From Xanthostigma xanthostigma (lineage: Eukaryota; Arthropoda; Insecta; Raphidioptera; Raphidiidae), in assembly GCA_963575645.1 (NCBI GenBank), contig OY754476.1, positions 2,418,001 through 2,482,000 of the forward strand: a stretch of 64,000 nt of DNA, in the 5' to 3' direction. The notes beneath the pieces are model-generated. The model was given only the letters and a program-made list of their open reading frames with translations. It was not told where the DNA came from and did not search any database. The translations under genes were made by a program, and so were the position numbers. Of the stretch, positions 23,054 through 36,321 are shown piece by piece; position 1 is the first letter of the stretch, and each line of letters opens with the position of its first letter.

Positions 23054-24948
23054 TTATATTTAATTGAATTTTTTTTTTCTCTTATACAACTGGAACGCAG
23101 ATCATCTGGAACGCTTTTTTTAATTTTCTGTTGTCTTTTTATGTACAAAAATTGTATTTTGAGTTAATAAATTTTATCTGAATCTTTATCGGCCAATTTT
23201 TCAGACAAATAAGTATATTAACAAAAAATATAAATATTAAGAAAATCGTGAACGTTCCACATTTCTAATGTATTAATTTTTATATTTTTTGTTAATCTAT
23301 TTGTCTGAAAAATTGGTCGATAATTTTATTTATTGAAGAGTTCTAATCAGACGTTAATCAAAGCTTTGAATACTTACTATACCTACTTTAAGTTTGGGTA
23401 TCAACTTCGTAAATAGTTCGGTGTTTTTTTTTTGTGGCAAATCGAAAAAAAATATTTGGTCCGAAAATTTTGGATCTCGGCAACAGAATTTCATATAAAG
23501 ATTAAATAAAATAGGTTCAACTAATTAACCATGAGATTTGAGAAAGATTAAGGTTCAACCCATTCTTGAGTTATGATGGGGACAAACAGCCATTGATACA
23601 AAAATTCTGGAAATACATTTTGCCGCCTGGTTGTGTTACAAAATATCGAAAAATTAAAAAAAAAAACGTTATGAAAATGATACTGCTGACAGTTTCAAAT
23701 TTCTAACAATTTGGTACTATTTATGTATCAAATTAACGCCAGAGAAGTGGCCGGTCGATTCACATTCTGAACTCAAAATTTGCGAAAATGGGAACTTAAA
23801 ATATAAATAAAATCCAGCATAGAATCTAAACAAAAATGAATTAATCTACAAAGAATTAAATTCAATGTCTATAATAGTTTTTTATAACAATTGGGGGTCA
23901 TGACATTTGTGATTTGTTGAGCGGGTTAAATGAACTTTTTTATGTTTATTCAAAATGAAGATTTAACTGATAATTTTCAAAATGAATTGATTATCAAAAA
24001 CACTAAACAAAATATAAAATATTTAATATAATAGCAAATATGAAACAAAAACATTTTTATAGAATTTTTCTGAATGACGACAATTTAATATAAGTATAAT
24101 TGTAAAAGTTCAAGATGTATTGTTTAACGGATTTAACGTTTTTATACGTTTTTTGTTGATAAGAAATTGATAATAAAAGAAATTTTTGTGCTTACAGTGG
24201 GGCCACTGTTGCGTTTACCTTTATTTAGAGGATCTTTATACACCGTTACAGTTAAACCTAAAGATTTTAAGTGATTTTTTAAAATAAGGCATTTCTATAC
24301 GCCAGAAGCAAAATATTTGACAACGAAAACAAACGAATTTTAACGAATAAAACTGGATAATGATGCACTTGATCGTTGTTCTCATACAATGTTAAGTGTA
24401 TACAGCCACAGTTGATGGCAGGAAAATTAATGTTCTCTGTAAAATTCATTGTTGGACACAGTCTGAGTTATATTGTTCATCTCTACATTCAAGTTACGGG
24501 ATTTAGACTGTGACCGACAAACAAGTGTTGCGACTTATTCCGACACATGTGTGAGTGCCTATAGGGTTGGGTGTACTCATCACATTTAATGACTACCCAA
24601 AAGAAAAGCACATCCGTTTAAAAGATTACCCAAAAAAAAAACATAGAAATTCTCGTAAAGTAATACGATAATTATTCATAAATAAAATCGTAATCGATCG
24701 CCAGATCGAGCGAAAGTGCGACTGAGTTTTAAATCGCAATGTAATCGCGATAGAGTTGCTAAATCGTGCGTGGCCATAAAAGATCGGGTAGATCACAGAT
24801 CGGCTCGAATTAAAATTAATTCGTGTCGATCTGCGAACAAAATTAATCCAATAAATCGCGAGTTTTCGTTCATCAGTACCCTTTGAACCGTGTCTGCACA
24901 CACGAACGAAACAACAGAGATCTAAAATTCTATTTTTAGAATATATAA
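23054..24948. other. A/T-rich spacer, no gene seen
   Basis: No coding pattern was recognised. At about 23190-23320 a loose inverted pair is visible (CGGCCAATTTTTCAGACAAA against TTTGTCTGAAAAATTGGTCG), with arms about 100 bp apart. It is likely a decayed inverted-repeat element. Confidence 0.4.
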
Positions 24949-25472
24949 TAGTAATGTGCCGGATCGTTAAAAATGTACATCCGCGGATACGGATCTTAAT
25001 ACGGATTTTTGGTTTCAAGATCCGCGGATACGGATCTTAACTTTCTTAGAGTACGCGGCGGTAAATATCGCACATCGACCTTTGGAAAGAGACTATCTGT
25101 TATGGGAAAAAGTTATTAACCTCTTTAAGAGTTAACTCTCATAACAGATTGTATCTTTCCAAAGATCGATGTGCAATATCTCATTATAAAGATAGTTGAT
25201 TTAGTACCTTTGAGTTATGTACTATTAGTATGGTACTCACTACGATAAATGTTTGCAATATAAAGGTGCCAAATACGATTTGAAAAAATAAAAAATAATC
25301 TGAATGGAATTTAACAGGTTTTCATTATTACCTAATCACCTATATAGGTACTATATAAAATTTCATCTATGAATTGAAAATTAATAAGGTAAAAGATCCG
25401 CCAAAAACTAACGGATACGGATCTTTCTTCTCCCTCGGATATCCGCGGATACGGATATCCAGCACATCACTA
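24949..25472 (+). mobile_element. hAT MITE, GGATACGGAT family, copy 1
   Basis: The termini are TAGTAATGTGCCGGATCG and CCAGCACATCACTA, and an 8-bp duplication ATATATAA flanks it (24941-24948, 25473-25480). Subterminal CCGCGGATACGGAT motifs repeat at both ends, as transposase-binding repeats do in hAT elements. A hairpin near 25068-25172 lies inside. There is no coding capacity. Confidence 0.93.
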
Positions 25473-25480
25473 ATATATAA

Positions 25481-28400
25481 GAATCATGACACGATTAAAT
25501 CGGTCGTCACCCCAAATTCGCTTTTTTCTTCGCCATTAACACAGCTGTCTTGAAATGGTTGTTCGGAATAATCCCAACCCTAGGTAAGTACTTTGATACG
25601 TATAATATACATATGTGGTCATAATCGCGTGTATGTATGTGTGTGAATGCGGTCGGTTGGGAGGATCAATCAGGGCTGACGTCATTGGAGTTAAAAAGTC
25701 GAGACACCACAAAATGTTCCAGTACAAACATCAACGACTACCATTAAATTTGTTATAGATGGGAAATTCATTATTCTGCATGGATTCGGAATGTATTTTA
25801 GGATTAAATAATAGCCATGGACCATCATCTGTAGATGTTTTCAGGAGATCATAGTTTGGTTTGTGTTGAAAGTTTGATAACAAGAATAAATTCCTCCGTG
25901 CGATCTTTACCTTTGATAAGACATATTTCGTGAATTTAAGTAAGATTTATTAAAAACTACATTTTTCTCAATATACGGATAGCATAAAATTGTTTGTAGG
26001 ACAAATTGTAGATTATAGCCGTGCGATAACAAAGATTACGCATCTTAAGTAGTTTTTCTCAGTCATTTGGACCTAACTTCCTATCTATAGCCTTTAATAA
26101 GCGTAACTCATTGATTACGCGATTTCAGTATTCGATATTCGCGGGTTCTACATTGTACGGTGTTTTTTACATGTGTGTGTCCACTGTGTACCAGTGGTAC
26201 CACATAACACCAGATGTGGTACCAAATTATAAGCATCATATCCTGACTACAACACGTAGGGTGTAGGGCATTGGGTTTAGCCGTTAAGTTTGTGGCCCAG
26301 AGCAGAATCACGCAACTTTTATATAAAGCTGTGCGCACACGAAGTATCACGAAAGCAATTCAACGGCTGTCCTAGATAAAGGAGTGGACTCACCAATGAG
26401 GCAGTATGAAAGGCTGAAAGCAATCTATCGGCGATATATTCGACTTGCGCGATCTGGAACAACCCGGGCGACATGCAAGCAAGCGCTATCTGAGCAAATA
26501 ATTTTAATGTCACATTCGTGGGTGCTCTGTTTTATACGATTTCACAACTCTCACTGAGCTATGATTTAAAGTATAATTAATTAATTGTGTTGAGTAGTTT
26601 TAGGGAATCTTAATAAATTGGAAAATCCGGTTGCTTAGTGCTAATAAATTTATATTTTTAAACTGACTGCAATAGAAACATAAGGCCTAGCACACATGAA
26701 GAGCGTTGGACCAACTCGCGTTGAACGCCTCTCATATAAACTAGGCCTTAGAGTGCAAATTGTTCTTGCATTAAGCTTGCCTGTCCGGATGTGAACACAT
26801 AATTTGGTTAAATTCACTGTATGAATTCGCCCAAAAGTGATGACTCGAAAATGCACCTTCTCTGAAACATACGAGTTGACTCTCCAAAATGTTGCGAATG
26901 CCCTATTGCTCAAATAATCGATAACGCCAGCATCACCCAGTGAATTTAATTGCTTTCGTGTTACTTACAATACAGTTTTTGTCATTTTGATATTTTATTT
27001 TCCGTTCTTCTTTGTTGATGTGATATTCCGAAGGGAAATGAATACTGAAGCAACTTTGGAGAGCGAAGCAGTTCTACTTGGAAGCGCAATTGAAAAATTT
27101 GGTGCACCACTGGTCTGGAGGAGAACCGTGCACTGTTGCGGTGAAATGGGAGGCAAAGGGACATTTGCAAAGCGTGTTTCTATGTAGTTACATTTTACGG
27201 TGTGTGGTATCACTATCAAACACGAAACACTGGACCGGGTCCATCAACTGAATACGAACCGCTACCAACCGGAGTTCTAAAAGACCTGTTAGTATACAGT
27301 AAAGTTAACCACTACCACTAGATATTAACGCTAAACGAAACGGTCAAATTGTTTGGACCGCCTGAAAAGTAACCAATCACTTAGCATCATCATCATCAAT
27401 GTATCCAACCGAACTGGTGTCTTTTGGTAAAGGACGATGTTGTTTATCTGGTGACATGTTACGTGCTTTTTGTTGGTCAACATGACAAGAACATTTGCGT
27501 TGTTATTGCGTTCGAAATGATTTATTATAACAAATGAACGACGACCTATCAGTAGTTGATTACTGATATATCAATATTAATTGTAGTCAAATCGAGTTTC
27601 TTCGACATATTCGATGCCGTACTGGGATAGTTTTTTTTTTTTTTAATTTACGATGTACTTACGACTCTAGTACACCGATTTTAGTACATAGTGCCTAGTG
27701 TTAGTGCAAGTATAGAGTATTCCTTGGAAATGTCTATGCTATTATCTAAATGTCAGTAACGTGTGAAATGGCCTTCACAGGTTAATCGTGTGTTGACATT
27801 GAAGGCCTGTTCTGTGTTCAAATGTTCTGCACTGTCCAATCGGTTCGCATCTGTGTGTGTATACCCTTTTTACTGTGAGCTATGCAAATGCAAAACGTAC
27901 TGAAATAATACTAAATAATGTTTATGATTGGATTGTGATGTTTTGTTCTATAAGATTTTAGTTTTATTTCTTTCTAATTGTGATCATATTACTTGTTTTC
28001 ATTTACAACTGTTAAAGTGTCCAATATATATTTTGTTAATTTTAAAATCGATCGTTTCGTTGTAAATGTTTGTTTTTCAATAAATAGGTACATGTTAGTC
28101 ACGTAATAAGCGCCGACTGTAATTATTTATGTGCATCTATCGGTTTGTCATTTGCATAAAATTATCACAAAATTGCTAACTTGATATAAAATATGATATG
28201 AACTTGAAGTGATTTGTAGATGTCAGTTTTTCTGAATGAAGATAAATGAAATAAAAGGAAAATTTTGTCATGTGTTTCATGTATAGATTATAAACTGAAT
28301 ATTATTTTGGTTTCGACGTAAGATGGCAGGCAGTGTTCAGTTTTAAAGTGTATCCCGATTGACAGAGGCGTACTGTATCCCTTTTGACATACAAATTGTC

Positions 28401-28523
28401 AAACTGAAAATCATTTAATTTTGTGATATTAATAATATAATTTGTTTTTATTTTGTGTTTAAATACGTGTTTAAGTGTTATTTAATATTATTTATTCGAT
28501 GTAATTACATCAGATCTCATCAA
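25481..28523. other. Spacer upstream of the candidate gene
   Basis: No confident gene. Two GC-richer stretches have protein-like frames that I do not recognise: about 26340-26560 (+ strand, containing MRQYERLKAIYRRYIRL) and about 27040-27187 (+ strand, containing EKFGAPLVWRRTVHC). A tiny Harbinger-like hairpin, GGCCTAG..CTAGGCC flanked by TAA/TTA, is at 26684-26747. The last kilobase before 28524 could include untranslated exons. Confidence 0.35.
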
Positions 28524-31500
28524 ATGGAGAAAATCATCTGCGTTTTCCATAGTAGGATTGCAGCAAACTGTGAGTGGTATTTTTATAAATCATTTCAAAC
28601 TAAGTTAATGTGAATGATAGAATAATCCAAGTTTTTATTTAATGTTATTTCAAGTGTACATTCATCCTTAAACTCTTTAATGTCTACTGTCTAACCCAGT
28701 GTAACTTTGTGCATGATTTGCCAGACCAGAAGCATACACACAAACACCAAAAAAACGATCTTCAAACTTATTAAACAAGCGTATTTTGTAACATTTATGT
28801 TTGTGCTTTTGCCATCTCACAGTCCATAAAGGCTTCCATCATTTTTATGTAATTGAATGCCGTGTACCTACATTGTCCATTTGAAGCTATTGAGTAACTA
28901 AAACTTGATACTAATAGTGGTATTAATAATAAGCTGTCAATTGAAGGAAATTATCAATATTAAAAGGCCTTAAAGTCAGTGTTTCCAGATAAATATCCGA
29001 GAATTTATTAAGATGTCGACCACCCATTAACAATGATAAGTATTGAAGAAAAATTACTATCTAGTTTAATAAACGATCGGTTGTTAATGCTTTCTTTTCA
29101 ATTATTTATCAAAATAATGTATGTATTTCGCTGTATGGTTTCATTCTTTTCTGTTAGAGGGCAACACTATTTGCTTGTAACACGTGTTCATATTTTGTTC
29201 GTTGGTCTTCTGTTTATTACCGGTGGAAAACATTTTTTTTAAATTAATTATTTGTTAACTTCGATTTGAGTTCTGTTACCTTTTTGTATTGTTAATTAGC
29301 GTCTTTTCAACTAAGTCCTTACCATTTTTTTTTTAGATAAAAATATATAAGACTTATATTTTATAAACTTTATTTACATAATTTTACTGTAGGGATATCA
29401 ATTTATTTACCATTTGAGTATACAGCAGTTATGCGTTGCAATACAATTTAAATAAAATCAACAATTTGTTGACATAAATTTGTTTATTTTCATTTACGTC
29501 AAATTGCATGCTTTTGTGGTTTTGTTCCATGCATCCAAATAGAATATTAATATTATCGATTTTAAGGTGCCGTTTTCTATAAACATTCTTAATTTTAGAA
29601 TTTTTAATAGTATTCAAAGATAGAGTAATACTGGGTTTCAGCTTTAAAACTAAATTTAAGAATATCATTTGTTTTCAACTACTTAAGATCTCCATTTAAT
29701 TAATAACTAATAATATGCGACAATCTATAAAATATTAGCTGATTATTACCACAACAAAATAACATTAATTGATAAATTTTTACAGAAGCGTTCAGTGTGT
29801 ACAGGTGTTTTATACGTAATAGAATAGAATTATGATTCGCATTTAAAAATTTTTCTCGTAAGATACTTCAAACGGTGGTACAGGAAAAGTATTGTTACAG
29901 TCTGTTTTAATACTGGAAATTTCAACACAAATTGAGTACATTTTTGTAAAAATTCAAAATTAAAATGAAGAAAAACTGCGTTTTCAATTATTCACCTATT
30001 TGACTCTTATATTTAAATTATCTTAAAATGTTAATAATATTAGTTCACAGGAATTTTTATTTTAAAACCGCATTCAAAATTTCAAATATATAAGTTGGCG
30101 CGAAAGCACAAGCCGCCATGTTTACGTACTGTGACGTCATTCTTCTAGTAATACAAACAAATGCAAAGTAGGTTCGGTATCGTTTACACGAGACTCGTTT
30201 AGTATTTACACACACGTGCGTGTCGTGTGTTTGTGTAGGTATGTGTGTTTACTGCAAGTCTGACGTCACACCTCAAACCACCATGGCGGTCAAAAAATGA
30301 AATAGTAAATCCACCTAGTGTTTTTGTGAATACAAACCAATAATTTCTGATTTCTTATTTGATAAATCATCGTATAAACATCATTTAGCCATTTTATAGT
30401 ATCAAATACCCTAGTAGCTTTGATCTTTGCCTGGCGAAGCCACTGTGGTGTCCGAAGCAATTTTGTTCAGGTTTTCAACAGGTAGTTTGTTATTTATATC
30501 AGTGAATAGGTTATGCCATATTTATATTACGCTTTTACTAAAAGAAAGGCTAGCTTTTAAAAAAAAAACCAGACATTAACGTCGCGATGCCGTGAATGAA
30601 GGCCACTTCACAATAACTGCTGAAATTTTTGTACAGGACTGTTATTATTATTTTATATTGTTGGCCTAAGGTATTTTTTGTTGTAGTAGCACTGTTCTAA
30701 AACAATTGTTATCACGTTATACAATTCATATACGTAATGCAATCAAGGTCAAGGCCAATGTATACTAAGCTGTGGATGTTTTTGTAAGATTCTGTGTCTA
30801 GATTAGTGATGTGCCGGATCGTTAAAAATGTATATCCGCGGATACGGATCTGAATACGGATTTTTGGTTTCAAGATCCGCGGATACGGATACGGGGATCT
30901 TAACTTTCTTAGAGTACGCGGCGGTAAATATTGCACATCGACCTTTGGAAAGAGACTATCTGTTATGGGAAAAAGTTATTGACCTCTTTAAGAGTTAACT
31001 CTCATAACAGATTGTCTCTTTCCAAAGATCGATGTGCAATATCTCATTATAAAGATATTTGATTTAGTACCTTTGAGTTATGTACTATTTGTATGGTACT
31101 CACTATGATAAATGTTTGCAATATAAAGGTGCCAAATACGATTTAAAAAAATAAAAAATAATCTGAATGGAATTTAACAGGTTTTCATAATTACCTAATC
31201 ACCTACAAAATTCATCTATGAATGGAAAATTAATAAGGTAAAAGATCCGCCAAAAACTAACGGATACGGATCTTTCTTCTCCCTCGGATATCCGCGGATA
31301 CGGATACGGATATTCGGCACATCACTAGTCTAGATTAATCACATTATACTGGGTGCAGATTCATTTTTTGGATAAACCTGTAGGCTTTAAAAATAAAACT
31401 AAAATCAATGTTTTTTCATTTTTCAATTTTAAATTTCAGACTAAGAAAATTATCGTTTTTTTCAGAAAAAAATTAACATATTTTATGTACATTGAATTTG

Positions 31501-34500
31501 GTAGGGTGTCCACATTCTGGAAAAACAAGGAAAGTTAGGGATGTTTAAAGTGGTCATGGAAAGTCAGAGAATTTACAACAAACAACCCTGAAAGTCAGGG
31601 TTTTTCCCCGAAAACCTGTGGCGATTACTAAGTTAATTCAAGCCACACAAGATGAACCACAAAAATGTTCAAAAATTCCAATCATGAACAGGGTACCTAT
31701 AAACAATCAATGTGTTATGAATTGCTAAAGAATAATGTAAAAAAATAATTTAGCATATTGATTTAATATGCTAAATTATTTTTTTATGGTCTTTCTAGTG
31801 TGAATAGTTTTTGAACAGATTTTGTTCAAAGTTTACATTATGTATGAGACGTTATCTGTCACTTGTTTTTGACGTCATATTTTTAAAGTATTGTTTTCGT
31901 TATCATAAGAAGATCGTGAGATTTGACATTAAAAATTGTCATGAATTGAATTGCTTTTGTTGCAGGGTTTGTCTGAATATATTGAATGGTTCATAAAGCT
32001 TTATTTACCGATTTACAGTCGATTTAAAAAAACATATCTATCTATATCTAAGAGATTGAAATAAACTTAAACGTTAAAAAAATCAAAAATTGTAAAAAAG
32101 TCCTATGCAAAAAAATCATGCTGAATCGAATGAGCATACGTAAAACCTTGTACAGCTATTATACTTTTTAAGTTTTCAAGTGTCTAACTCCTAAACCAAA
32201 AGAGGTACAGAGTTGTGGGTAGTCTCATTGAATTCAGCGTGATTTTTTCCATAAGTATGGTTAATATTAACCGTATCGGAGGGCTCTTAGTGTCGCAAAA
32301 AGCCGCCGATTTGCGAAAACACCGAAAAAATCTTTTCAATTTTTTGAAAAAGTTAAAATAAAAGTGTCACGGATATGCCTGAAATTACTTGACCTTATAG
32401 AAAAGTCCACTGAATCGAATGAGCACAAGCGCAGAACTGTATCTCTTCTGGTTTCCCAGTTATGACCATTTGAAATTTAAAAGCCTGATTATCTCCGAAA
32501 CGAGACAAGATACAGGGCTGCGCCTGTGCTCATTGGATACTGATAATCAAACTTACAGGGTTATTTTATCCGAGTAAGATTTTCCTTAAAAAAATGGGAA
32601 CTAACTAGTAATTTTAAATGTTTAACTAATCTGTTAAACGCTATCGAAAATCGTTTACAGCTTAATACGTATATTAACATCAAAAGAGGAGTTTGCAAAA
32701 TGATTAGTTATTATGATACCTAACTAGATAGGTACTAATTGTTAATTATTGTGCAATATGTTATTACATAGCCGTAATGAATTTGCTTTCGTATAGAATC
32801 CAGAGGTATATCGTCGATAATTCCAATTTGCAATTTGCAAACGTCATATATAACAGCAGTTTTGTGGTTACCACTGAAGTACATAATTCATGCCCAGTGC
32901 ATCCACAAGATTATAATATACGAGAAAATTAAGACCGTAAATCATCATTCAGACCAACGATGCCTTTGAATTGTTAAGTTTTAGTTACCATAATGACATA
33001 GATTTATTTCACACGAAGCTGATTTTGCCGCTAGATTTCAAGCGTGCTTGGTTTCGTGATTGCTTTTATGTGTTCGCTTTACACGATGCGTGTTTTGAAG
33101 CTGGGTTTGTAGATAGATTTGGTTGCGCGCGCAGCGACAGTTCGAATGTTAACAGTGGACGTTTATTGTCTCTGAACAAAACACACTATGACGCCATGTT
33201 TGTTTGTGGGCGACCACGTGAGAAAGATGTTGGTGTAAAAATGTCCCTGTCTAGGTACATACGGAGTATGTAACATCAAACTAGATACATACACGATGCA
33301 GTGAAAAAGTAATCATTTTATGATTAAAGCAATCATAAAATAATTACTTTTTAAATTCTTTCAATCAACCTAAATCACAAATTCGACATATTACCAAGCT
33401 AGTTACAAAATAGGGTGATAAAGTGATTATTAATCAATCAACACGGAAAAATGCAATCCGGAACAAATCATTGGCTTACTGAACACAGCTCTGCATTAAC
33501 CTAGACAATGTACCGGGTCGTATGGCAGCCTTATGCCGGGACTTCGCATGGCTATTTGTATTTCTGTATTTGGCAAACAAAGTGTTGGTCTTATTTGCCT
33601 ATTTGACAAATAAGGCCAATACCAAATACGCGTTACCGTGCGCTTGTCGGTTTTTCGAGGCACATCAAAGGAGTCAAATAGGCAAATAAACCGTCCACAC
33701 AATGGCCATATTCAGAAGCGCACGCGCCGTGAACCTGTACGGACGTGCAGTATTTTTGTGTCTGTACTGTGAGCGAGAACTGGAACAATTACTATTGAAA
33801 ATGAATTGGGACAATGAAACAGTGCTAAAATCCCTGGAATTTTGAACCTTGCGTTCTGCTGCCAAATGTTTGTGTGTTTGCTATTTGACTGCCATGTGTG
33901 GATGGTCGTATTTGCCTCTATTTGCATGTTTGTCTTGAACGTCATATATTTTGCCAAATACAACAAACACCCAATAGCGAACACAAACAGCCATGTGAAG
34001 TGCCACCTTTAGATTCATGCAACGGTTTTGTTATTTATACAGTTTTATAAAAAGTCCGGTCCTGTCAAAGTAATTTTGTTTAAATTTTATGCGCATATTG
34101 TATTTTGTACCCAAGGGTTAATTTTATAATTTGAATTAATTCCGTGATATTTTGCGCCCAAAAATGTTTTATAACTCTAAATACAATCCATAAAACGGTT
34201 TCTATAGAGCCCAACATTTGTTTGCATTGATTAAATCATTCGCGATATACCGAGCGAACACAATAATATGTATGTAATGTCGTCACATTTATTTTTCACA
34301 GTATAGTATAACCGGCACAGTTTTTATGCATGGGGAAATCCTGACCCATGCATAAAATACATTTTACATGTTCGAACGGACAAATTGAGATCTAACGAAA
34401 TACGTGTAAGGAAATTTAGCCCTGTTTGTCATCAACTAAACCCATGTTTAATCCAACTTAACGTCGTCCCATAAAAGTGTCGCGCCAATTACACGGTTTT

Positions 34501-34926
34501 ACTCCCAACTAAACGCATCATTAGATGTTTCGCATTAAAAATTAGCTAACAAACAGAACATAATTTAAAAAAATTGTTATTTCAGTCTAGGAAAAAATTT
34601 CATTAAAATCATACTACATATTATTTATACACTCTTAGAATTTTATTTATTTGTATGAATTTATTTTAACGTGTTTATTAATTTTTATTTTTTCAGTTCA
34701 AACCAGCATGGCAGTGTTGACGGAGCCCACGAAGAATATATATATAGGTATTTATTTTTGTTAATTTCTTTTAAAATTCATTTATTAATAAAGCAATTTG
34801 ATTTGTCATATATACCATCTATCGGTTCTCACGTTGAATAATTATTATTTTCAAAAACCACTGTTTTTAATTGGGCTGTTTTTATTTCTTTCAGGAAACC
34901 TTTTGATTATGGAGCGACTAAAAACG
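28524..34926 (+). CDS. Candidate 5' end of an unrecognised multi-exon gene (partial)
   Basis: Three short exons join in one frame: 28524-28569 (ATG start, donor AACT|GTGAGT), 34697-34747 (acceptor TTTTTTCAG, donor ATATAG|GTATTT) and 34895-34926 (acceptor TTTCTTTCAG, donor AACG|GTAATA). Together they encode 43 residues: MEKIICVFHSRIAAN, then FQTSMAVLTEPTKNIYIG, then NLLIMERLKT. An internal ATG at 34708 (MAVLTEPTKN) could be the true start, making the first exon untranslated. I do not recognise the protein, and no downstream exon is certain. Support is phase agreement plus strong splice sites, so an accidental match cannot be excluded. Confidence 0.4.
28570..30803. other. Intron of the candidate gene or spacer, first part
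   Basis: Mostly A/T-rich without coding signal. At 30113-30290 the inverted motifs CCGCCATG and CATGGCGG enclose two TGACGTCA palindromes (30132-30139 and 30261-30268) and a CACACGTGCGTGTCG stretch. This is either a small inverted-repeat element or a regulatory cluster. Confidence 0.35.
30804..31327 (+). mobile_element. hAT MITE, GGATACGGAT family, copy 2
   Basis: The ends are TAGTGATGTGCC and GGCACATCACTA, and the 8-bp duplication GTCTAGAT is at 30796-30803 and 31328-31335. It is 524 bp long, the same as copy 1, and shares the subterminal repeats and the internal hairpin. Confidence 0.95.
31328..33537. other. A/T-rich spacer with small palindromes
   Basis: A perfect palindrome of AAAAATAATTTAGCATATT arms lies at about 31740-31786. 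At 32107-32256 inverted arms (AATCATGCTGAATCGAATGAG against CTCATTGAATTCAGCGTGATT) form another foldback. Related GAATCGAATGAGCAC and CGAAACGAGACAAGATACAG motifs recur at 32400-32540 and 47950-48010. No gene was recognised. Confidence 0.45.
33538..34007. mobile_element. Probable inverted-repeat DNA element
   Basis: The left end, GGGACTTCGCATGGCTATTTG, and the complement of the right end (GGCACTTCACATGGCTGTTTG) match imperfectly. TATTTGGCAAA follows on both sides. It is about 470 bp with several TATTTGCC repeats inside. No target duplication is clear, so the limits are approximate. Confidence 0.5.
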
Positions 34927-35421
34927 GTAATAATATTTTTTTTTTTTTACAAAACATTCTAAAAATCAGTTTTCCAAATTCTTTTGAAAAATATGGAGCA
35001 AGCAAAAATAGTGCATGGGAGGAAGTGTTAGTTATAATACAATACTCAAAGGTTACACATTACAAAGTTTACTTATAAGACCGTGTAGCTTACACTACAC
35101 ACTACATAATTGAAATTAACGTCAAATTCAAACAGTGATTCTAGTCAACGCAAATTTGTAAATGGGCCAACCAAGATTTTATAGTGGCCAGATACCAAAG
35201 TTAAATTGGCCAACAACATTGAATCTATGACGTAGGTACGAAACCCTCGGTCTCGATGCGCCACTCTGACTTGCGCTGGACCGTTTTATTTTCTACAAAA
35301 ATCTCAGAATTCCTTGACTTACTGGAATTCTAGGATTTTTTCTAGGATTCCTTTACTTTTCCGTGGCTAGTAAAATGTCCTCAATCGTCCAGGTTTCCCA
35401 GAAAGTGGCCGCCCTGTTACA

Positions 35422-35615
35422 CAGGGCCCGATCTGGGGGGGGGGCAAACCGGGCAATTGCCCGGGGCGGCAAAATTGAGGGCGGCGCGGCGTCGGCGGCG
35501 AAAATTTGAAAGATGGTTAAACAAAAAAAATTACACCATCTATGGAACAACGCATGGATAAAAGGCGGCAAATATTATTTTGCCCGGAGCGGCGAAATAG
35601 CTGGATCAGACCCTG
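35422..35615. mobile_element. Small hAT MITE, CAGGGCCCGATC ends
   Basis: It is flanked by CTGTTACA at 35414-35421 and 35616-35623, an 8-bp duplication. The ends are CAGGGCCCGATCT and GATCAGACCCTG. The interior is G-rich, with GGGCAATTGCCCGGGGCGGC, a motif familiar from CAGGG-ended hAT elements of animals. It is 194 bp and has no coding capacity. Confidence 0.9.
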
Positions 35616-36004
35616 CTGTTACACTTAAAAAAAAGTGGATCTGGACTTTTATATATAAGAAAAATCTAATTTATCGGAACGAATCTCTTGCGACGTACGC
35701 CTGTGCAAGTATGTGCGTGTGTTTTGTAAAGAGCATTGGCAATGGGATAGAAGTTAGAGGCAGATATGGAGGCGGCGGTTCATAGGTTGCGTTGCCACGA
35801 TACCAAGGTAGCCTTGTGCGTCACTGCCACCTCCATAGCTGCCACTCTGTTTTACTTCCGTGCCCTTAAATACAGTGCCGTCACAACCACTTCCGGTTTT
35901 TTATTGTTACCCCCGTACTGCACTATTTTTCCATTCAGCAGCAATCAATACAAATAAATAAAGAAAAACATTACCCTCTTTTGGTTTCGCGCAGTCGGGT
36001 ATAA

Positions 36005-36321
36005 TACGCGCCACGGATCTAAAATGTTCGGAAACTAGTCACAAACAGCGTCGCAAAGGCACATTTTAGAGCCGTTGTGACTTCCACCACCTCCCAGCTA
36101 CCTGCACGGAACGTGCGCTCGTCGGTGATTGGCCGTGATCGCCCGTTGCCTTTGTCACTTGTCGCTTTCCTGCTTTAAAGTACAGTCGAGTACGCTATTG
36201 TCAAGTTGTTATTGCTATGTTAGTTTTGTTGAGTTGCGAGTTTGTAATTTTTCAACAGACTGTACAAGCGCAAGCCCGCATTCGCATTTAACTTCCGAGT
36301 CTTTTAGATTCGTGGCGCGTA
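36005..36321 (+). mobile_element. Inverted-repeat element TACGCGCCACG, copy A
   Basis: The ends are TACGCGCCACGGATCTAAAA and TTTTAGATTCGTGGCGCGTA. It is 317 bp. The inner part includes GTGCGCTCGTCGGTGATTGG and TTTAAAGTACAGTCGAGTAC, shared with copy B in inverse orientation. No ORF looks real and no clear target duplication was found. Confidence 0.85.
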
